A DNA stretch of 64,000 bases from Rikenella microfusus (GTDB lineage Bacteria; Bacteroidota; Bacteroidia; Bacteroidales; Tenuifilaceae), in assembly GCA_020722565.1 (NCBI GenBank), contig DYKO01000008.1, positions 1 through 64,000 of the forward strand, given 5' to 3'. The translations under genes were made by a program, and so were the position numbers. Under the pieces are notes generated by a model. That model saw only the letters and a program-made list of their open reading frames with translations, did not search any database and was not told the origin of the DNA. Positions 46,218-54,064 of this stretch are shown piece by piece. Every line of letters starts with the position of its first letter. The first letter of the stretch is position 1.

Positions 46218-47111
46218 TTGGTAACAGTATTTTATTTTATACTATTCTTATTTTCAGTAGTACTTGTTTCGTTGCTGCCATGGTGGCTAATATACCGTTA
46301 CAGCAACCTAATGGCTATTCTGCTCCACGATGTTATAAAGTACAGGGTTAAGGTAACCCAAAGCAATCTTAAAATGGCATTTCCTGAAAAGAGCCTTGGG
46401 GAGCTAAAAGAAATTGAAAGAAAAAGTTACTTAAACCTTGCCGATATATCAGTTGAAGCACTAAGAGGTTTTACCATCAAAAATTCAGTAGTTCGAAAAA
46501 AACACAAAATTTTAAACCCGGAACTACTCGATCACTACTTTTCAAGAAATCAGAGTTTGATAGGGGTAACGGGGCATTTGAACAACTGGGAGTGGGGAGC
46601 GCTATCGGCAGGGATTCAGCTAAAGCATCATCCCATAGCCATATACAAACCATTAAGCAATAAATTGATAGACTGGTTTCTAAAATGGAACCGCTCGCTC
46701 AGGGGCACCGAGCTGGTGCCAACTAATCGAACCTACGAAACCTTTTATAACAACAAGCATCGACCCTGTATCTACATAATGGTTGCCGACCAAAGTCCAT
46801 CGAACCTATCGAGGGCCTACTGGATTAACTTCTTCAACCAGGAAACCGCTTGCCTCCACGGCCCTGAAAAGTATGCTCGGATGTATAATTATACAGTCAT
46901 CTATATTGATATTATAAGGGTTAACCGGGGTTACTATACCGTTGAGCTCAGTGTGCTCTGCGAAAACCCAAAAGAAATGGCCGAAGGTAAAATTACTGAA
47001 TTATACATGAAACGTTTGGAGGAAAGTATCCGCCAAAGACCTGAAAGCTGGCTTTGGACGCATCGCCGTTGGAAAAGAAAGAAACCACACATAGTAAATG
47101 AAACTCGATAG
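46218..47111 (+). CDS. Lipid A acyltransferase (LpxL/HtrB-like)
   Basis: This 297-residue membrane-anchored protein belongs to the LpxL/HtrB/MsbB late acyltransferase family. An N-terminal helix (VFYFILFLFSVVLVSLLPWW) is followed by GVTGHLNNWEWGALSAGI, where the family's H-x4-E catalytic pair is seen as HLNNWE, IYKPLSNKLIDWFLKWNRS, VADQSPSNLSRAYWINFF and, late, RPESWLWTHRRWKR. It should add a secondary acyl chain to lipid A. TTG at 46218 follows an in-frame TAA and is the only possible start. It lies 36 bases after the M23 gene. Confidence 0.85.
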   Translation: MVTVFYFILFLFSVVLVSLLPWWLIYRYSNLMAILLHDVIKYRVKVTQSNLKMAFPEKSLGELKEIERKSYLNLADISVEALRGFTIKNSVVRKKHKILNPELLDHYFSRNQSLIGVTGHLNNWEWGALSAGIQLKHHPIAIYKPLSNKLIDWFLKWNRSLRGTELVPTNRTYETFYNNKHRPCIYIMVADQSPSNLSRAYWINFFNQETACLHGPEKYARMYNYTVIYIDIIRVNRGYYTVELSVLCENPKEMAEGKITELYMKRLEESIRQRPESWLWTHRRWKRKKPHIVNETR

Positions 47112-47128
47112 TTTGGGATTGATTTTTG

Positions 47129-47159
47129 TTTGAATATTTTACTATAAGTTATAATTTTG
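47129..47159 (+). promoter_or_regulatory. Promoter upstream of the exported hypothetical gene
   Basis: TTTG (47129-47132) and TAATTTTG (47152-47159) are 19 nt apart and point to the gene starting at 47180. This would also drive anmK. Confidence 0.55.
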
Positions 47160-47179
47160 AACACTCTAAATAATCAGCC

Positions 47180-47872
47180 ATGAAAAAGATAATATTTTTG
47201 CTTACCCTTGCTTGCGCAATTTTAGCAAACGATAGTTTTGCCCAAAAGTATCGAAAAAAAGAAACCACACTCATTTCCTTTAAGATATATATCACCCCTG
47301 ATTATATGGCCAAATTCAGCGAGTATTCCAACCTGTTTCGTAAACCTGTAAAACCCGGAGTAAATCGGATAACCAGCCACTTAACTTCCGATATCTGGGA
47401 CATGGTAAAACAAAAACTTACAAGCGATGTGGGAATGTTAATTCTTCCCATCGATGCCTATGGCAACAAATTCAATTACGATCAGTATGGGTTTCCTGAT
47501 GTTAGTATCAATAAAGCGTTGCAAAGAGGCAATTCTAAACTTTACATAAAGGTAGATGTGGAAATATCCCCGGAATTTGAATCGAAATATCTGACCAAAA
47601 GTTCATCCGACTCATCAACTCAACTGGTTCAACTTACATACAACGAGATTAAGCCCAAAATAACCATAAAAATGAACATTTTCAATGATAAGGGAGTTGT
47701 TCCTGTTGCCAATTGCATTGGCGAAGCAGTTTCATCAAAAGTTATAACCCTTAACGATAAATACTTCGATGGATTCGTAAACACAAACATAGCAGTTCCA
47801 CACGAAACCCTTTACAAATTGGTTGACCAAGCCATCAAAGGACTTATCATTAGTGTATACACCAACAAGTAA
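47180..47872 (+). CDS. Exported hypothetical protein (230 aa)
   Basis: This gene is not recognised. The 230-residue product has a signal peptide (MKKIIFLLTLACAILANDSF, cleaved before AQ) and an all-beta periplasmic or surface part with PVVNCIG-like and KVDVEISPEFESKYLTK segments; there is no lipobox. The stop codon overlaps the anmK start (TAATG), so the two are translated from one message. That and the M23/C69 peptidases nearby hint at a cell-envelope role. Confidence 0.65.
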   Translation: MKKIIFLLTLACAILANDSFAQKYRKKETTLISFKIYITPDYMAKFSEYSNLFRKPVKPGVNRITSHLTSDIWDMVKQKLTSDVGMLILPIDAYGNKFNYDQYGFPDVSINKALQRGNSKLYIKVDVEISPEFESKYLTKSSSDSSTQLVQLTYNEIKPKITIKMNIFNDKGVVPVANCIGEAVSSKVITLNDKYFDGFVNTNIAVPHETLYKLVDQAIKGLIISVYTNK

Positions 47873-48951
47873 TGTTCTTCGGCACTGGCAGCTCACAATA
47901 CAGAATGATAGGACTAATGTCGGGGACATCGCTCGATGGGCTTGATATTTGCTACTGTATTTTTACTAAAAACGGAAACGGCTGGGAATACTCAATTAGG
48001 CAATCCGAAACCGTGAAATACCCTGGAGTATTGCAACGAGCACTTCGTGAAGCCATGACCTGCAATGCCGAAATCCTAACCCAACTCGATTTTGAGTACG
48101 GGATTTACATGGGACGAGAGGTGCGAAAGTTCACCGATAAACACAACTTATCCGTTGACTACATAGCCTCACACGGCCATACCGTACTACATAACCCATC
48201 AAAAGGCTTCACCCTGCAAATAGGTAAAGGAGCAGCCATTGCTGCCGAAACAGGGATACCCTGCATAACCGATTTCCGTTCGGGCGATGTATGCCGAGGT
48301 GGTCAAGGCGCACCATTGGTGCCAATTGGCGATAGGCTACTGTTCAGCCAGTTTGATATTTGCCTTAACCTTGGCGGAATAGCAAATATCAGCTACGATA
48401 ACGAAAAGAGCATCAGACAAGCATACGACATAGGGATTTGCAACATGCTCCTGAACCACCTGTCGGGCTTAAACGGTATGGATTTTGACAAAAATGGGGA
48501 GCTTGGTAAGTCGGGCGCGGTAATCCCAGAACTACTCAACGAACTTGAATCCCTACCCTACTTTTATCAAACACCACCCAAATCGCTGGGCCGGGAGTGG
48601 TTCAAAAGGGAAATGCTACCCTTGTTTAAAAAGCATTCAAATAAACCTTTAACACACTTAATAAGAACCGCATACGAACATATTAGCAACCGAATTGCCA
48701 GCGATTGTAACAAATTAAACAAAAACAGCATGCTGGTTACTGGAGGAGGGGCCAAAAATGAATTTCTAATGGAACTTATTGCTCAAAAAACCAAACTAAA
48801 AATCACCATCCCCGATAGCCAAACAATTGATTTTAAAGAGGCACTCATCTTTGCGTTTTTGGGAGTTTTATTCCTTGAAAGATTTCCGAACTCGTTATCA
48901 TCGGTTACCGGTGCTAGATCCGATTCCGTTGGTGGTTGCCTATACCAGTAA
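47872..48951 (+). CDS. anmK: Anhydro-N-acetylmuramic acid kinase
   Basis: This 359-residue kinase converts 1,6-anhydro-MurNAc to MurNAc-6-phosphate in murein recycling. Hallmarks are MIGLMSGTSLDGLDICY (the ATP/sugar loop), ASHGHTVLHNP, FTLQIGKGAAIAAETGIPCI, DFRSGDVCRGGQGAPLVPI, CLNLGGIANIS, YDIGICNMLLN and VTGGGAKNEFLMELI. It is separate from the AmgK/MurU-like operon at 0.1-2.4 kb, so this genome appears to hold genes for both 6-phosphate and 1-phosphate MurNAc recycling routes. Confidence 0.93.
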   Translation: MFFGTGSSQYRMIGLMSGTSLDGLDICYCIFTKNGNGWEYSIRQSETVKYPGVLQRALREAMTCNAEILTQLDFEYGIYMGREVRKFTDKHNLSVDYIASHGHTVLHNPSKGFTLQIGKGAAIAAETGIPCITDFRSGDVCRGGQGAPLVPIGDRLLFSQFDICLNLGGIANISYDNEKSIRQAYDIGICNMLLNHLSGLNGMDFDKNGELGKSGAVIPELLNELESLPYFYQTPPKSLGREWFKREMLPLFKKHSNKPLTHLIRTAYEHISNRIASDCNKLNKNSMLVTGGGAKNEFLMELIAQKTKLKITIPDSQTIDFKEALIFAFLGVLFLERFPNSLSSVTGARSDSVGGCLYQ

Positions 48952-49000
48952 AACAAAATCTATATTAAACCCTCGCATAAATTGGTTGTCAAAAAAATAT

Positions 49001-49008
49001 TACGTTTG
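49001..49008 (+). promoter_or_regulatory. -7 box of the C69 peptidase gene
   Basis: TACGTTTG matches TAnnTTTG, 26 nt before the ATG at 49035; the -33 element is less clear. Confidence 0.45.
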
Positions 49009-49034
49009 CAACTATCAATTAAAACCATACGATT

Positions 49035-50789
49035 ATGAGAAAACTCACAATCCAGATTTTATCTGTTTTTACGCTTATAGGATATACCCATAGCGGAGAT
49101 GCATGCACCAACTACCTTGTAACCAGAGGAGCCTCGGTGGATGGGTCAACCATAATAACCTATGCAGCTGACTCACACTCCCTTTTTGGAGAACTCTACT
49201 TCCGCCCGGCTGCAGTTTACCCCGCTGGCACCATGATGAAAATTTATGAATGGGATACAGGAAAATTCATGGGCGAAATACCTCAGGCACAGCAAACCTA
49301 CTCAGTGGTAGGTAATATGAATGAGTTTCAGGTAGCTATAGGAGAAACCACCTATGGAGGCAGGGAAGAGCTACAGGATAGCACCGGACTAATTGATTAC
49401 GGTTCACTCATGTATATTGCTCTTCAGCGCTCCAAAAGCGCCCGCGAAGCCATTAAAGTTATGGCAGACCTTGTAGAGCGTTACGGTTACTACAGCTCCG
49501 GTGAATCGTTCTCCGTTGCCGATAAAAATGAGGTTTGGATATTCGAAATGATTGGCAAGGGAGTAAACATGCAGGTTGATAAGAAAACCAAAAAAACATT
49601 CAACGCTAACAAGGGTGCTGTTTGGGTAGCCATCCGCATACCCGATGGATATATTTCGGGGCATGCCAACCACGCCCGTATTACCACCTTCCCACAGGAA
49701 AACATGAAAACCTCCATTAGTTCAAAGAATCTTGATAAGATTTTTGACCCCAATATCGAGGTAGTTTACGCCCACGATGTAATCAGTTTTGCCCGCCAAA
49801 TGGGCTACTTCAATAAGAAGGATGAGGAATTTAGCTTCTCCGATGTTTACGCTCCCCTAGATTTTGGTGCTGCCCGTTTTTGCGAAATACGCGTTTGGAC
49901 ATTCTTTAAGGATGTTAACAAAGAGATGTGGAGTTACTTTGACTATGCCAAGGGACACAATTTAAAGAATCGCATGCCATTATACATTAAGCCTGAGCGT
50001 AAGCTCTCCGTTCGAGATATGATGAACTTTATGCGCGATCACCTTGAGGGCACCGAACTGGATATGAGCAAAGACCCAGGTGCTGGACCTCATGGATTGC
50101 CCTACCGCTGGCGTCCTCTAACATGGGAATACGAGGGCAAAACCTACTTTAATGAGCGTGCTACCGCGACCCAACAAACCGGTTTTTCCTTTGTTGCTCA
50201 AATGCGAAACTGGCTTCCCGATGCCATTGGGGGTATCTTTTGGTTTAGCGTTGACGATGCCTCTTCAACCGTTTACATCCCCGTTTACTGCAGCGTTACC
50301 GCTGTTCCTGAGGCCTACGCTGAAGGTAAAGGCGATATGCTCACCTACAGCGATGACTGCGCTTTTTGGGTATTCAATAAGGTATCAAACTTTGCTTATT
50401 TGCGCTATGACCTTATGATCCAGGACATTAAGAAGGTTCAGAATGAACTTGAAAACCGTTTCATTTCACAAACATCAATTATAGATGAAACAGCTAAAAA
50501 AATGTACGAAACCAGTAAGGATAAAGCTGTTAGGTTCCTAACCGATTACACTGTAAACACTGGTAACTATGTAGTTAATCGCTGGGAAAAGTTGTTCCAA
50601 TTCCTTCTCATGAAGTATATGGATGGCAACGTTAAGCAGGAGGACGGCAAAGGCGGATTGAAATACAATAATTACAACTACTGCCCTGCCCCTGTGAGTA
50701 ATCCTGAATACCCCGACTGGTGGAAGAAAAATGTTATAGAGGCAACAGGCGATAAACTGAAACAACCCGAAGGTGCCAATAGCCACTAA
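49035..50789 (+). CDS. C69 family dipeptidase
   Basis: This 584-residue exported N-terminal-nucleophile peptidase has a signal peptide (about 1-23, IQILSVFTLIGYTHSGDA) whose removal exposes the conserved Cys24 in CTNYLVTRGASVDGSTI, the catalytic N-terminal residue of C69 enzymes. YTRSGESFSVADKNEVWI-like and DFGAARFCEIRVWTFFKD segments follow, typical of the dipeptidase PepD family. It likely processes peptides in the periplasm. A strong terminator follows at 50811. Confidence 0.9.
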   Translation: MRKLTIQILSVFTLIGYTHSGDACTNYLVTRGASVDGSTIITYAADSHSLFGELYFRPAAVYPAGTMMKIYEWDTGKFMGEIPQAQQTYSVVGNMNEFQVAIGETTYGGREELQDSTGLIDYGSLMYIALQRSKSAREAIKVMADLVERYGYYSSGESFSVADKNEVWIFEMIGKGVNMQVDKKTKKTFNANKGAVWVAIRIPDGYISGHANHARITTFPQENMKTSISSKNLDKIFDPNIEVVYAHDVISFARQMGYFNKKDEEFSFSDVYAPLDFGAARFCEIRVWTFFKDVNKEMWSYFDYAKGHNLKNRMPLYIKPERKLSVRDMMNFMRDHLEGTELDMSKDPGAGPHGLPYRWRPLTWEYEGKTYFNERATATQQTGFSFVAQMRNWLPDAIGGIFWFSVDDASSTVYIPVYCSVTAVPEAYAEGKGDMLTYSDDCAFWVFNKVSNFAYLRYDLMIQDIKKVQNELENRFISQTSIIDETAKKMYETSKDKAVRFLTDYTVNTGNYVVNRWEKLFQFLLMKYMDGNVKQEDGKGGLKYNNYNYCPAPVSNPEYPDWWKKNVIEATGDKLKQPEGANSH

Positions 50790-50808
50790 TTTTGACAAAC
50801 CTAAAGAG

Positions 50809-50848
50809 AGAAATTGGGCACCAGAATTGGTGCCCAATTTTTTTTAAA
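50809..50848 (+). terminator. Terminator of the C69 peptidase gene
   Basis: The hairpin AAATTGGGCACC / GGTGCCCAATTT with a short loop, followed by eight T, lies about 20 nt after the stop codon. Confidence 0.85.
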
Positions 50849-50861
50849 ATTTCAGTACAAT

Positions 50862-50893
50862 TTTGTGTAATTTGCTAAAATTAAATATCTTTG
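50862..50893 (+). promoter_or_regulatory. Promoter of rplS
   Basis: TTTG (50862-50865), a 20-nt spacer and TATCTTTG (50886-50893) fit the Bacteroidetes consensus exactly. Transcription should begin near 50900, leaving a leader of about 80 nt. Confidence 0.75.
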
Positions 50894-50899
50894 TGGCCA

Positions 50900-50980
50900 A
50901 TTTAGTGTGTAATCTCTTACCAGGACACAGGGGCCGGGAATATTCCACACTCTTATACTAACCAGTTAAAAAATAAGAAA
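50900..50980 (+). promoter_or_regulatory. Candidate L19 mRNA leader
   Basis: The leader holds AGTGTG (50904-50909) pairing with CACACT (50946-50951) around a C/G-rich segment ACCAGGACACAGGGGCCGGG and the palindrome GGAATATTCC. A structured leader before rplS suggests feedback by L19, as for other ribosomal-protein leaders. No covariation can be shown here. Confidence 0.45.
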
Positions 50981-51349
50981 ATGGATCTCATTAAGATTGC
51001 CGAACAAGCATTTGTTGAGAAAAAGGAACACCCCAATTTTAAGAGTGGCGATACCATTGTGGTTCACTACAAAATCAAGGAGGGAAATAAAGAACGTATC
51101 CAAAATTTCAGGGGTGTTGTCATCCAACGCAAGGGTACCGGAACAACTGAAACCTTTACTGTTCGTAAAATTTCAGGTGGAGTTGGCGTTGAAAGAATTT
51201 TCCCTTTACACTCCCCCTTTATTGAAAAGATTGAACTTCAGAAAGAGGGTCGAGTTCGCAGAGCAAGAATTTACTACCTGCGCAACCTTACCGGTAAGAA
51301 AGCGCGTATTAAAGACAAGATTCGTAACATTGAAGTTAAAGAAGAATAA
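50981..51349 (+). CDS. rplS: 50S ribosomal protein L19
   Basis: This 122-residue protein has the bL19 motifs [80 protein letters not shown]. It contacts 16S/23S rRNA at the subunit interface. It has its own promoter, a structured leader and a terminator, so it is a monocistronic unit. Confidence 0.97.
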   Translation: MDLIKIAEQAFVEKKEHPNFKSGDTIVVHYKIKEGNKERIQNFRGVVIQRKGTGTTETFTVRKISGGVGVERIFPLHSPFIEKIELQKEGRVRRARIYYLRNLTGKKARIKDKIRNIEVKEE

Positions 51350-51377
51350 AAAAATCCCCGAAAGGGGGATTTTTTTT
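51348..51377 (+). terminator. Terminator of rplS
   Basis: AATCCCC / GGGGGATT with a GAAA loop, followed by seven T, lies directly after the rplS stop codon. Confidence 0.85.
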
Positions 51378-51386
51378 GATCAACCA

Positions 51387-51416
51387 TTTGCAGAAATATT
51401 TTTTTTACTACCTTTG
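51387..51416 (+). promoter_or_regulatory. Promoter of tRNA-Arg
   Basis: TTTG (51387-51390), 18 nt, and TACCTTTG (51409-51416) match the Bacteroidetes consensus; transcription would start about 10 nt before the tRNA. Confidence 0.65.
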
Positions 51417-51433
51417 CACACGCAATGATAAAC

Positions 51434-51507
51434 GGCTCCGTAGCTCAACTGAATAGAGCATCTGACTACGGATCAGAAGGTTGGGGGTTTGAATCCCTCC
51501 GGAGTCA
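51434..51507 (+). tRNA. tRNA-Arg (anticodon ACG)
   Basis: The sequence folds into a standard cloverleaf of 74 nt. The acceptor strands GGCTCCG and CGGAGTC pair with one G-U, the anticodon stem TCTGA / TCAGA encloses CTACGGA (anticodon ACG), and the T-arm GGGGG-TTTGAAT-CCCTC is complete. CCA is not encoded. A34 is likely edited to inosine. The 3' end of this tRNA is copied twice more downstream. Confidence 0.95.
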
Positions 51508-51511
51508 CTTG

Positions 51512-51544
51512 AAAAAGCCAATCAAAACAGATTGGCTTTTTTTT
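51512..51544 (+). terminator. tRNA-Arg terminator, copy 1
   Basis: AAAAGCCAATC / GATTGGCTTTT with loop AAAACA and eight T, 4 nt after the tRNA. Confidence 0.85.
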
Positions 51545-51623
51545 ATTTCTAAGGCCACTGCCCGTGTAGGATGTCCGGAGGGATCATGGAGCGGAGCGAA
51601 ACTAATCCCTCCGGAGTCACTTG

Positions 51624-51656
51624 AAAAAGCCAATCAAAACAGATTGGCTTTTTTTT
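51624..51656 (+). terminator. tRNA-tail terminator, copy 2
   Basis: Identical copy of the first terminator, 112 bases further on. Confidence 0.8.
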
Positions 51657-51735
51657 ATTTCTAAGGCCACTGCCCGTGTAGGATGTCCGGAGGGATCATG
51701 GAGCGGAGCGAAACTAATCCCTCCGGAGTCACTTG

Positions 51736-51767
51736 AAAAAGCCAATCAAAACAGATTGGCTTTTTTT
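51736..51767 (+). terminator. tRNA-tail terminator, copy 3
   Basis: Third copy; the T-run is one base shorter than in the first two. Confidence 0.8.
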
Positions 51768-51893
51768 GCTATTCAGAATAATAATAAATTTTTCTTGTCG
51801 CAACAGTCAGACTAATAGCCTGATATCGTAATTGTTTTTTCCAAACACCTACTCAGTAATGCAATAAAATATTCTGTATGGCAACTATTAACA

Positions 51894-52313
51894 CTAATAA
51901 ATCTCCCTTTTAGAGAAGAAAAAGCTCCACTCTCGTTCAGCATGTTCATAGCTGTCAGCTGCGTGAACGGCATTATAAGTGGTATTGGTACCATACATTC
52001 GTCGAATGGTTCCCTCATCGGCCTGAGCTGGGTCGGTTTTTCCAATAAGTTTACGAAGCGCATCAATTGCATCGGGACGCTCTAATACCATAGCCATTAC
52101 TGGGGCTGAACTCATAAAGGTGGTCAGCCTATCAAAAAATTCCTTTCCCTGATGAATATCGTAGAACTGCTCTGCCTTACTTTTGGTTAGCATGGTAATT
52201 TTAATTCCCCTAATTTTAAAGCCCGCCTTGAGAATTTCAAGGAGAATATCGCTCACCTTATCGTTTTTAAACGCATCGGGCTTAATCATGCAAAAGGTAA
52301 ATCGTGTGTTCAT
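51894..52313 (-). CDS. ndk: Nucleoside diphosphate kinase
   Basis: This 139-residue enzyme transfers the gamma phosphate between nucleotides through phospho-His. It has FCMIKPDAF (Lys11) at the N-terminus, RRMYGTN (105-110) and the active His117 in NAVHAADS. The usual sequence is NAVHGSDS, so the two residues after the His are changed, but the catalytic His is present. Length fits the family. It is a single gene facing away from nrnA. Confidence 0.93.
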   Translation of the reverse strand: MNTRFTFCMIKPDAFKNDKVSDILLEILKAGFKIRGIKITMLTKSKAEQFYDIHQGKEFFDRLTTFMSSAPVMAMVLERPDAIDALRKLIGKTDPAQADEGTIRRMYGTNTTYNAVHAADSYEHAEREWSFFFSKREIY

Positions 52314-52366
52314 AGCGTAGTTAATTTATTTTCTAAAATAGAAAATAAATAGTAACCAGTAAAACA

Positions 52367-52374
52367 TATCTTTG
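52367..52374 (+). promoter_or_regulatory. -7 box upstream of the DHH phosphoesterase gene
   Basis: TATCTTTG is a full match to TAnnTTTG, 28 nt before the ATG at 52403; the -33 element is unclear. Confidence 0.5.
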
Positions 52375-52402
52375 TAAACTAATTGGGAAAATTTATAATC
52401 AT

Positions 52403-53425
52403 ATGCTAAAAATTGACAAAAACATTCTAAATACGTTAAACAATTTCATAGGGAGTGCCAAAAATATAGTTATAACCACTCACCATAATCCCGATGGCGA
52501 TGCAATAGGTTCTGTTCTTGGCCTCTACCATGCCTTAAAAACCAAGAATATCACTTCTGCCATGATAACCCCGAACGGTTTCCCCAATTTTCTGGCATGG
52601 ATGCCCGAGGCCAACAGTATTGTGGACTACTCAAAAAATAAAAAAAAGGCAGAAGAGCTCTTAGCCAATGCCGATCTGATTTTTTGCCTCGATTTCAATG
52701 GTTACCGAAGGGTAGAGGGCATGGCCGAGGTTTTGGAAAAATCAACAGCCAAACACATCCTAATCGATCATCATCCTGATCCTGAAAGCACCTTTGATAT
52801 TCAGGTATCATTTACTGAGGTAAGCTCAACCGCCGAACTGGTTTACGAAGTAATTGAACAGCTGTATGGCCCCGATAATATAAATTACAACTGCGCAGTT
52901 TGCCTATATACGGGTATAATGACTGATACCGGATCGTTTAGCTACGCTTGTTCGCACCAACAAACATTTGCCATTGCCGGGAAACTTGTTGAAAAAGGGG
53001 TAAATGTTGAGGAGGTTCAAGGGCTCGTTTATAACAACTTTACCGAAAACCGCATGCGTTTACTGGGATTTTCACTGGCAGAGAGAATGAAAGTTTTCCC
53101 TGAGTATAAGGCAGCTTACATTTGGCTTTACCGCAACGACCTTAAAAGGTTTAAACATCAACTTGGCGATACAGAAGGATTCGTAAACTACCCCTTATCG
53201 ATTAAGGGCATTAATTTTTCGGCATTGTTCACTGAAAACGATAATCATATTAAGGTATCGCTCCGATCGAGAGGGAACTTTGCCGTTAACCAATTTTCAA
53301 AACTTTACTATCAGGGAGGCGGACATAAGAACGCAGCTGGAGGTAAGGCTTTTATGAGCATGGACGAAACCATAAAGCAGTTCGAGGAGCTGCTGAAAAA
53401 ACACTCAAATGAACTAAATGCTTAG
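52403..53425 (+). CDS. nrnA: DHH/DHHA1 phosphoesterase (NrnA-like)
   Basis: This 340-residue enzyme degrades nanoRNA and hydrolyses pAp. It has TTHHNPDGDAIGSVLGLY (metal site), LIFCLDFNGY, the DHH motif in LIDHHPDPES, TGIMTDTGSFSYA, and the C-terminal DHHA1 motif ending YYQGGGHKNAAGGKA. The gene starts a run with the FKBP lipoprotein genes, 3 bases before the next one, so they are probably co-transcribed. Confidence 0.9.
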   Translation: MLKIDKNILNTLNNFIGSAKNIVITTHHNPDGDAIGSVLGLYHALKTKNITSAMITPNGFPNFLAWMPEANSIVDYSKNKKKAEELLANADLIFCLDFNGYRRVEGMAEVLEKSTAKHILIDHHPDPESTFDIQVSFTEVSSTAELVYEVIEQLYGPDNINYNCAVCLYTGIMTDTGSFSYACSHQQTFAIAGKLVEKGVNVEEVQGLVYNNFTENRMRLLGFSLAERMKVFPEYKAAYIWLYRNDLKRFKHQLGDTEGFVNYPLSIKGINFSALFTENDNHIKVSLRSRGNFAVNQFSKLYYQGGGHKNAAGGKAFMSMDETIKQFEELLKKHSNELNA

Positions 53426-53428
53426 CAA

Positions 53429-53956
53429 ATGAGAACCACAAGAAAATATCTTTTGCTGTTATTGATTGGCCTTTGGGCCTGCAACAATAATCATCCAAAT
53501 AATAAAACCAACATTCCAATTTCAAAAACCAAACAGGTACTTGTTGAGGTAAATAGAGATTTAGCATTAAAAGATAAAGAGCAGATACTTGCATTTATTC
53601 AGCGCCATAAGTTGAAAATATCCGAAAGCACGAGTGGCCTATTTTACAAAATATATGGTGAGGTAAAGGGGAAACAACTCCAAACGGGCGATTTAGTTAC
53701 CTTGGATTATAAAATATCACTACTCGATGGCACAGAGTGCTACAAAAGTGAAGTTGGAAAACCTAAAAGTTTCATTGTTGGCCATGGTGGCGTGGAGTCA
53801 GGACTTGAGGAGGGAATTTTAAAGATGCACGAAGGGCAAAAAGCGATATTTATCATGCCGCCTCATTTAGCCCATGGATTAATTGGTGATATGAAAAAGA
53901 TACCACCTCGAGCATCAATTGTATATCAACTTGAACTTATTAATGTGCAGCATTAG
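53429..53956 (+). CDS. FKBP-type peptidyl-prolyl isomerase lipoprotein 1 (GldI-like)
   Basis: This 175-residue protein has a lipoprotein signal (LLLLLIGLWAC, Cys at about 18) and one FKBP domain (about 65-172): TGDLVTLDYKISLLDGTECY, VGHGGVESGLEEGILKMHEG, FIMPPHLAHG and the last strand IVYQLELINV. The size and single FKBP domain are like GldI, a lipoprotein needed for gliding/type IX function in Flavobacterium. It should help fold proteins in the periplasm. First of four related genes in a row. Confidence 0.83.
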   Translation: MRTTRKYLLLLLIGLWACNNNHPNNKTNIPISKTKQVLVEVNRDLALKDKEQILAFIQRHKLKISESTSGLFYKIYGEVKGKQLQTGDLVTLDYKISLLDGTECYKSEVGKPKSFIVGHGGVESGLEEGILKMHEGQKAIFIMPPHLAHGLIGDMKKIPPRASIVYQLELINVQH

Positions 53957-54064
53957 AATATTTGCTAACTTTACGCCAAATTTAAGTTTTAATATACAAT
54001 AATAAAGCAAACCAACCAATTTTAAATCATGTACCTATCTAAAGGTATTGTAAATACAAATAAA

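Larger units (their letters stand above)
51492..51767 (+). repeat. Triplicated tRNA 3' end plus terminator (period 112)
   Basis: The T-arm/acceptor 3' strand of tRNA-Arg (51492-51507) with the following terminator is repeated at a period of exactly 112 bases: copies begin at 51492, 51604 and 51716, the third being partial. Between copies lies an extra 57-base segment with TCCGGAGGGAT (51574-51584), which is the inverse complement of ATCCCTCCGGA in the next tRNA 3' copy (51605-51615). Each unit can therefore fold into a hairpin with a 20-nt loop. Copies are nearly identical, which points to recent tandem duplication. Confidence 0.92.

Noticed and set aside
51434-51767. Integration site of a mobile element at the tRNA
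   Set aside because: Repeated tRNA 3' ends can mark attachment sites, but no integrase or cargo lies between copies, and the copies are only 112 bases apart.
51425-51815. Two plus-strand frames of 79 and 64 residues with repeated peptide content
   Set aside because: They run through the tRNA, its terminator and the 112-base tandem repeats; the repeated peptide is a result of DNA duplication.
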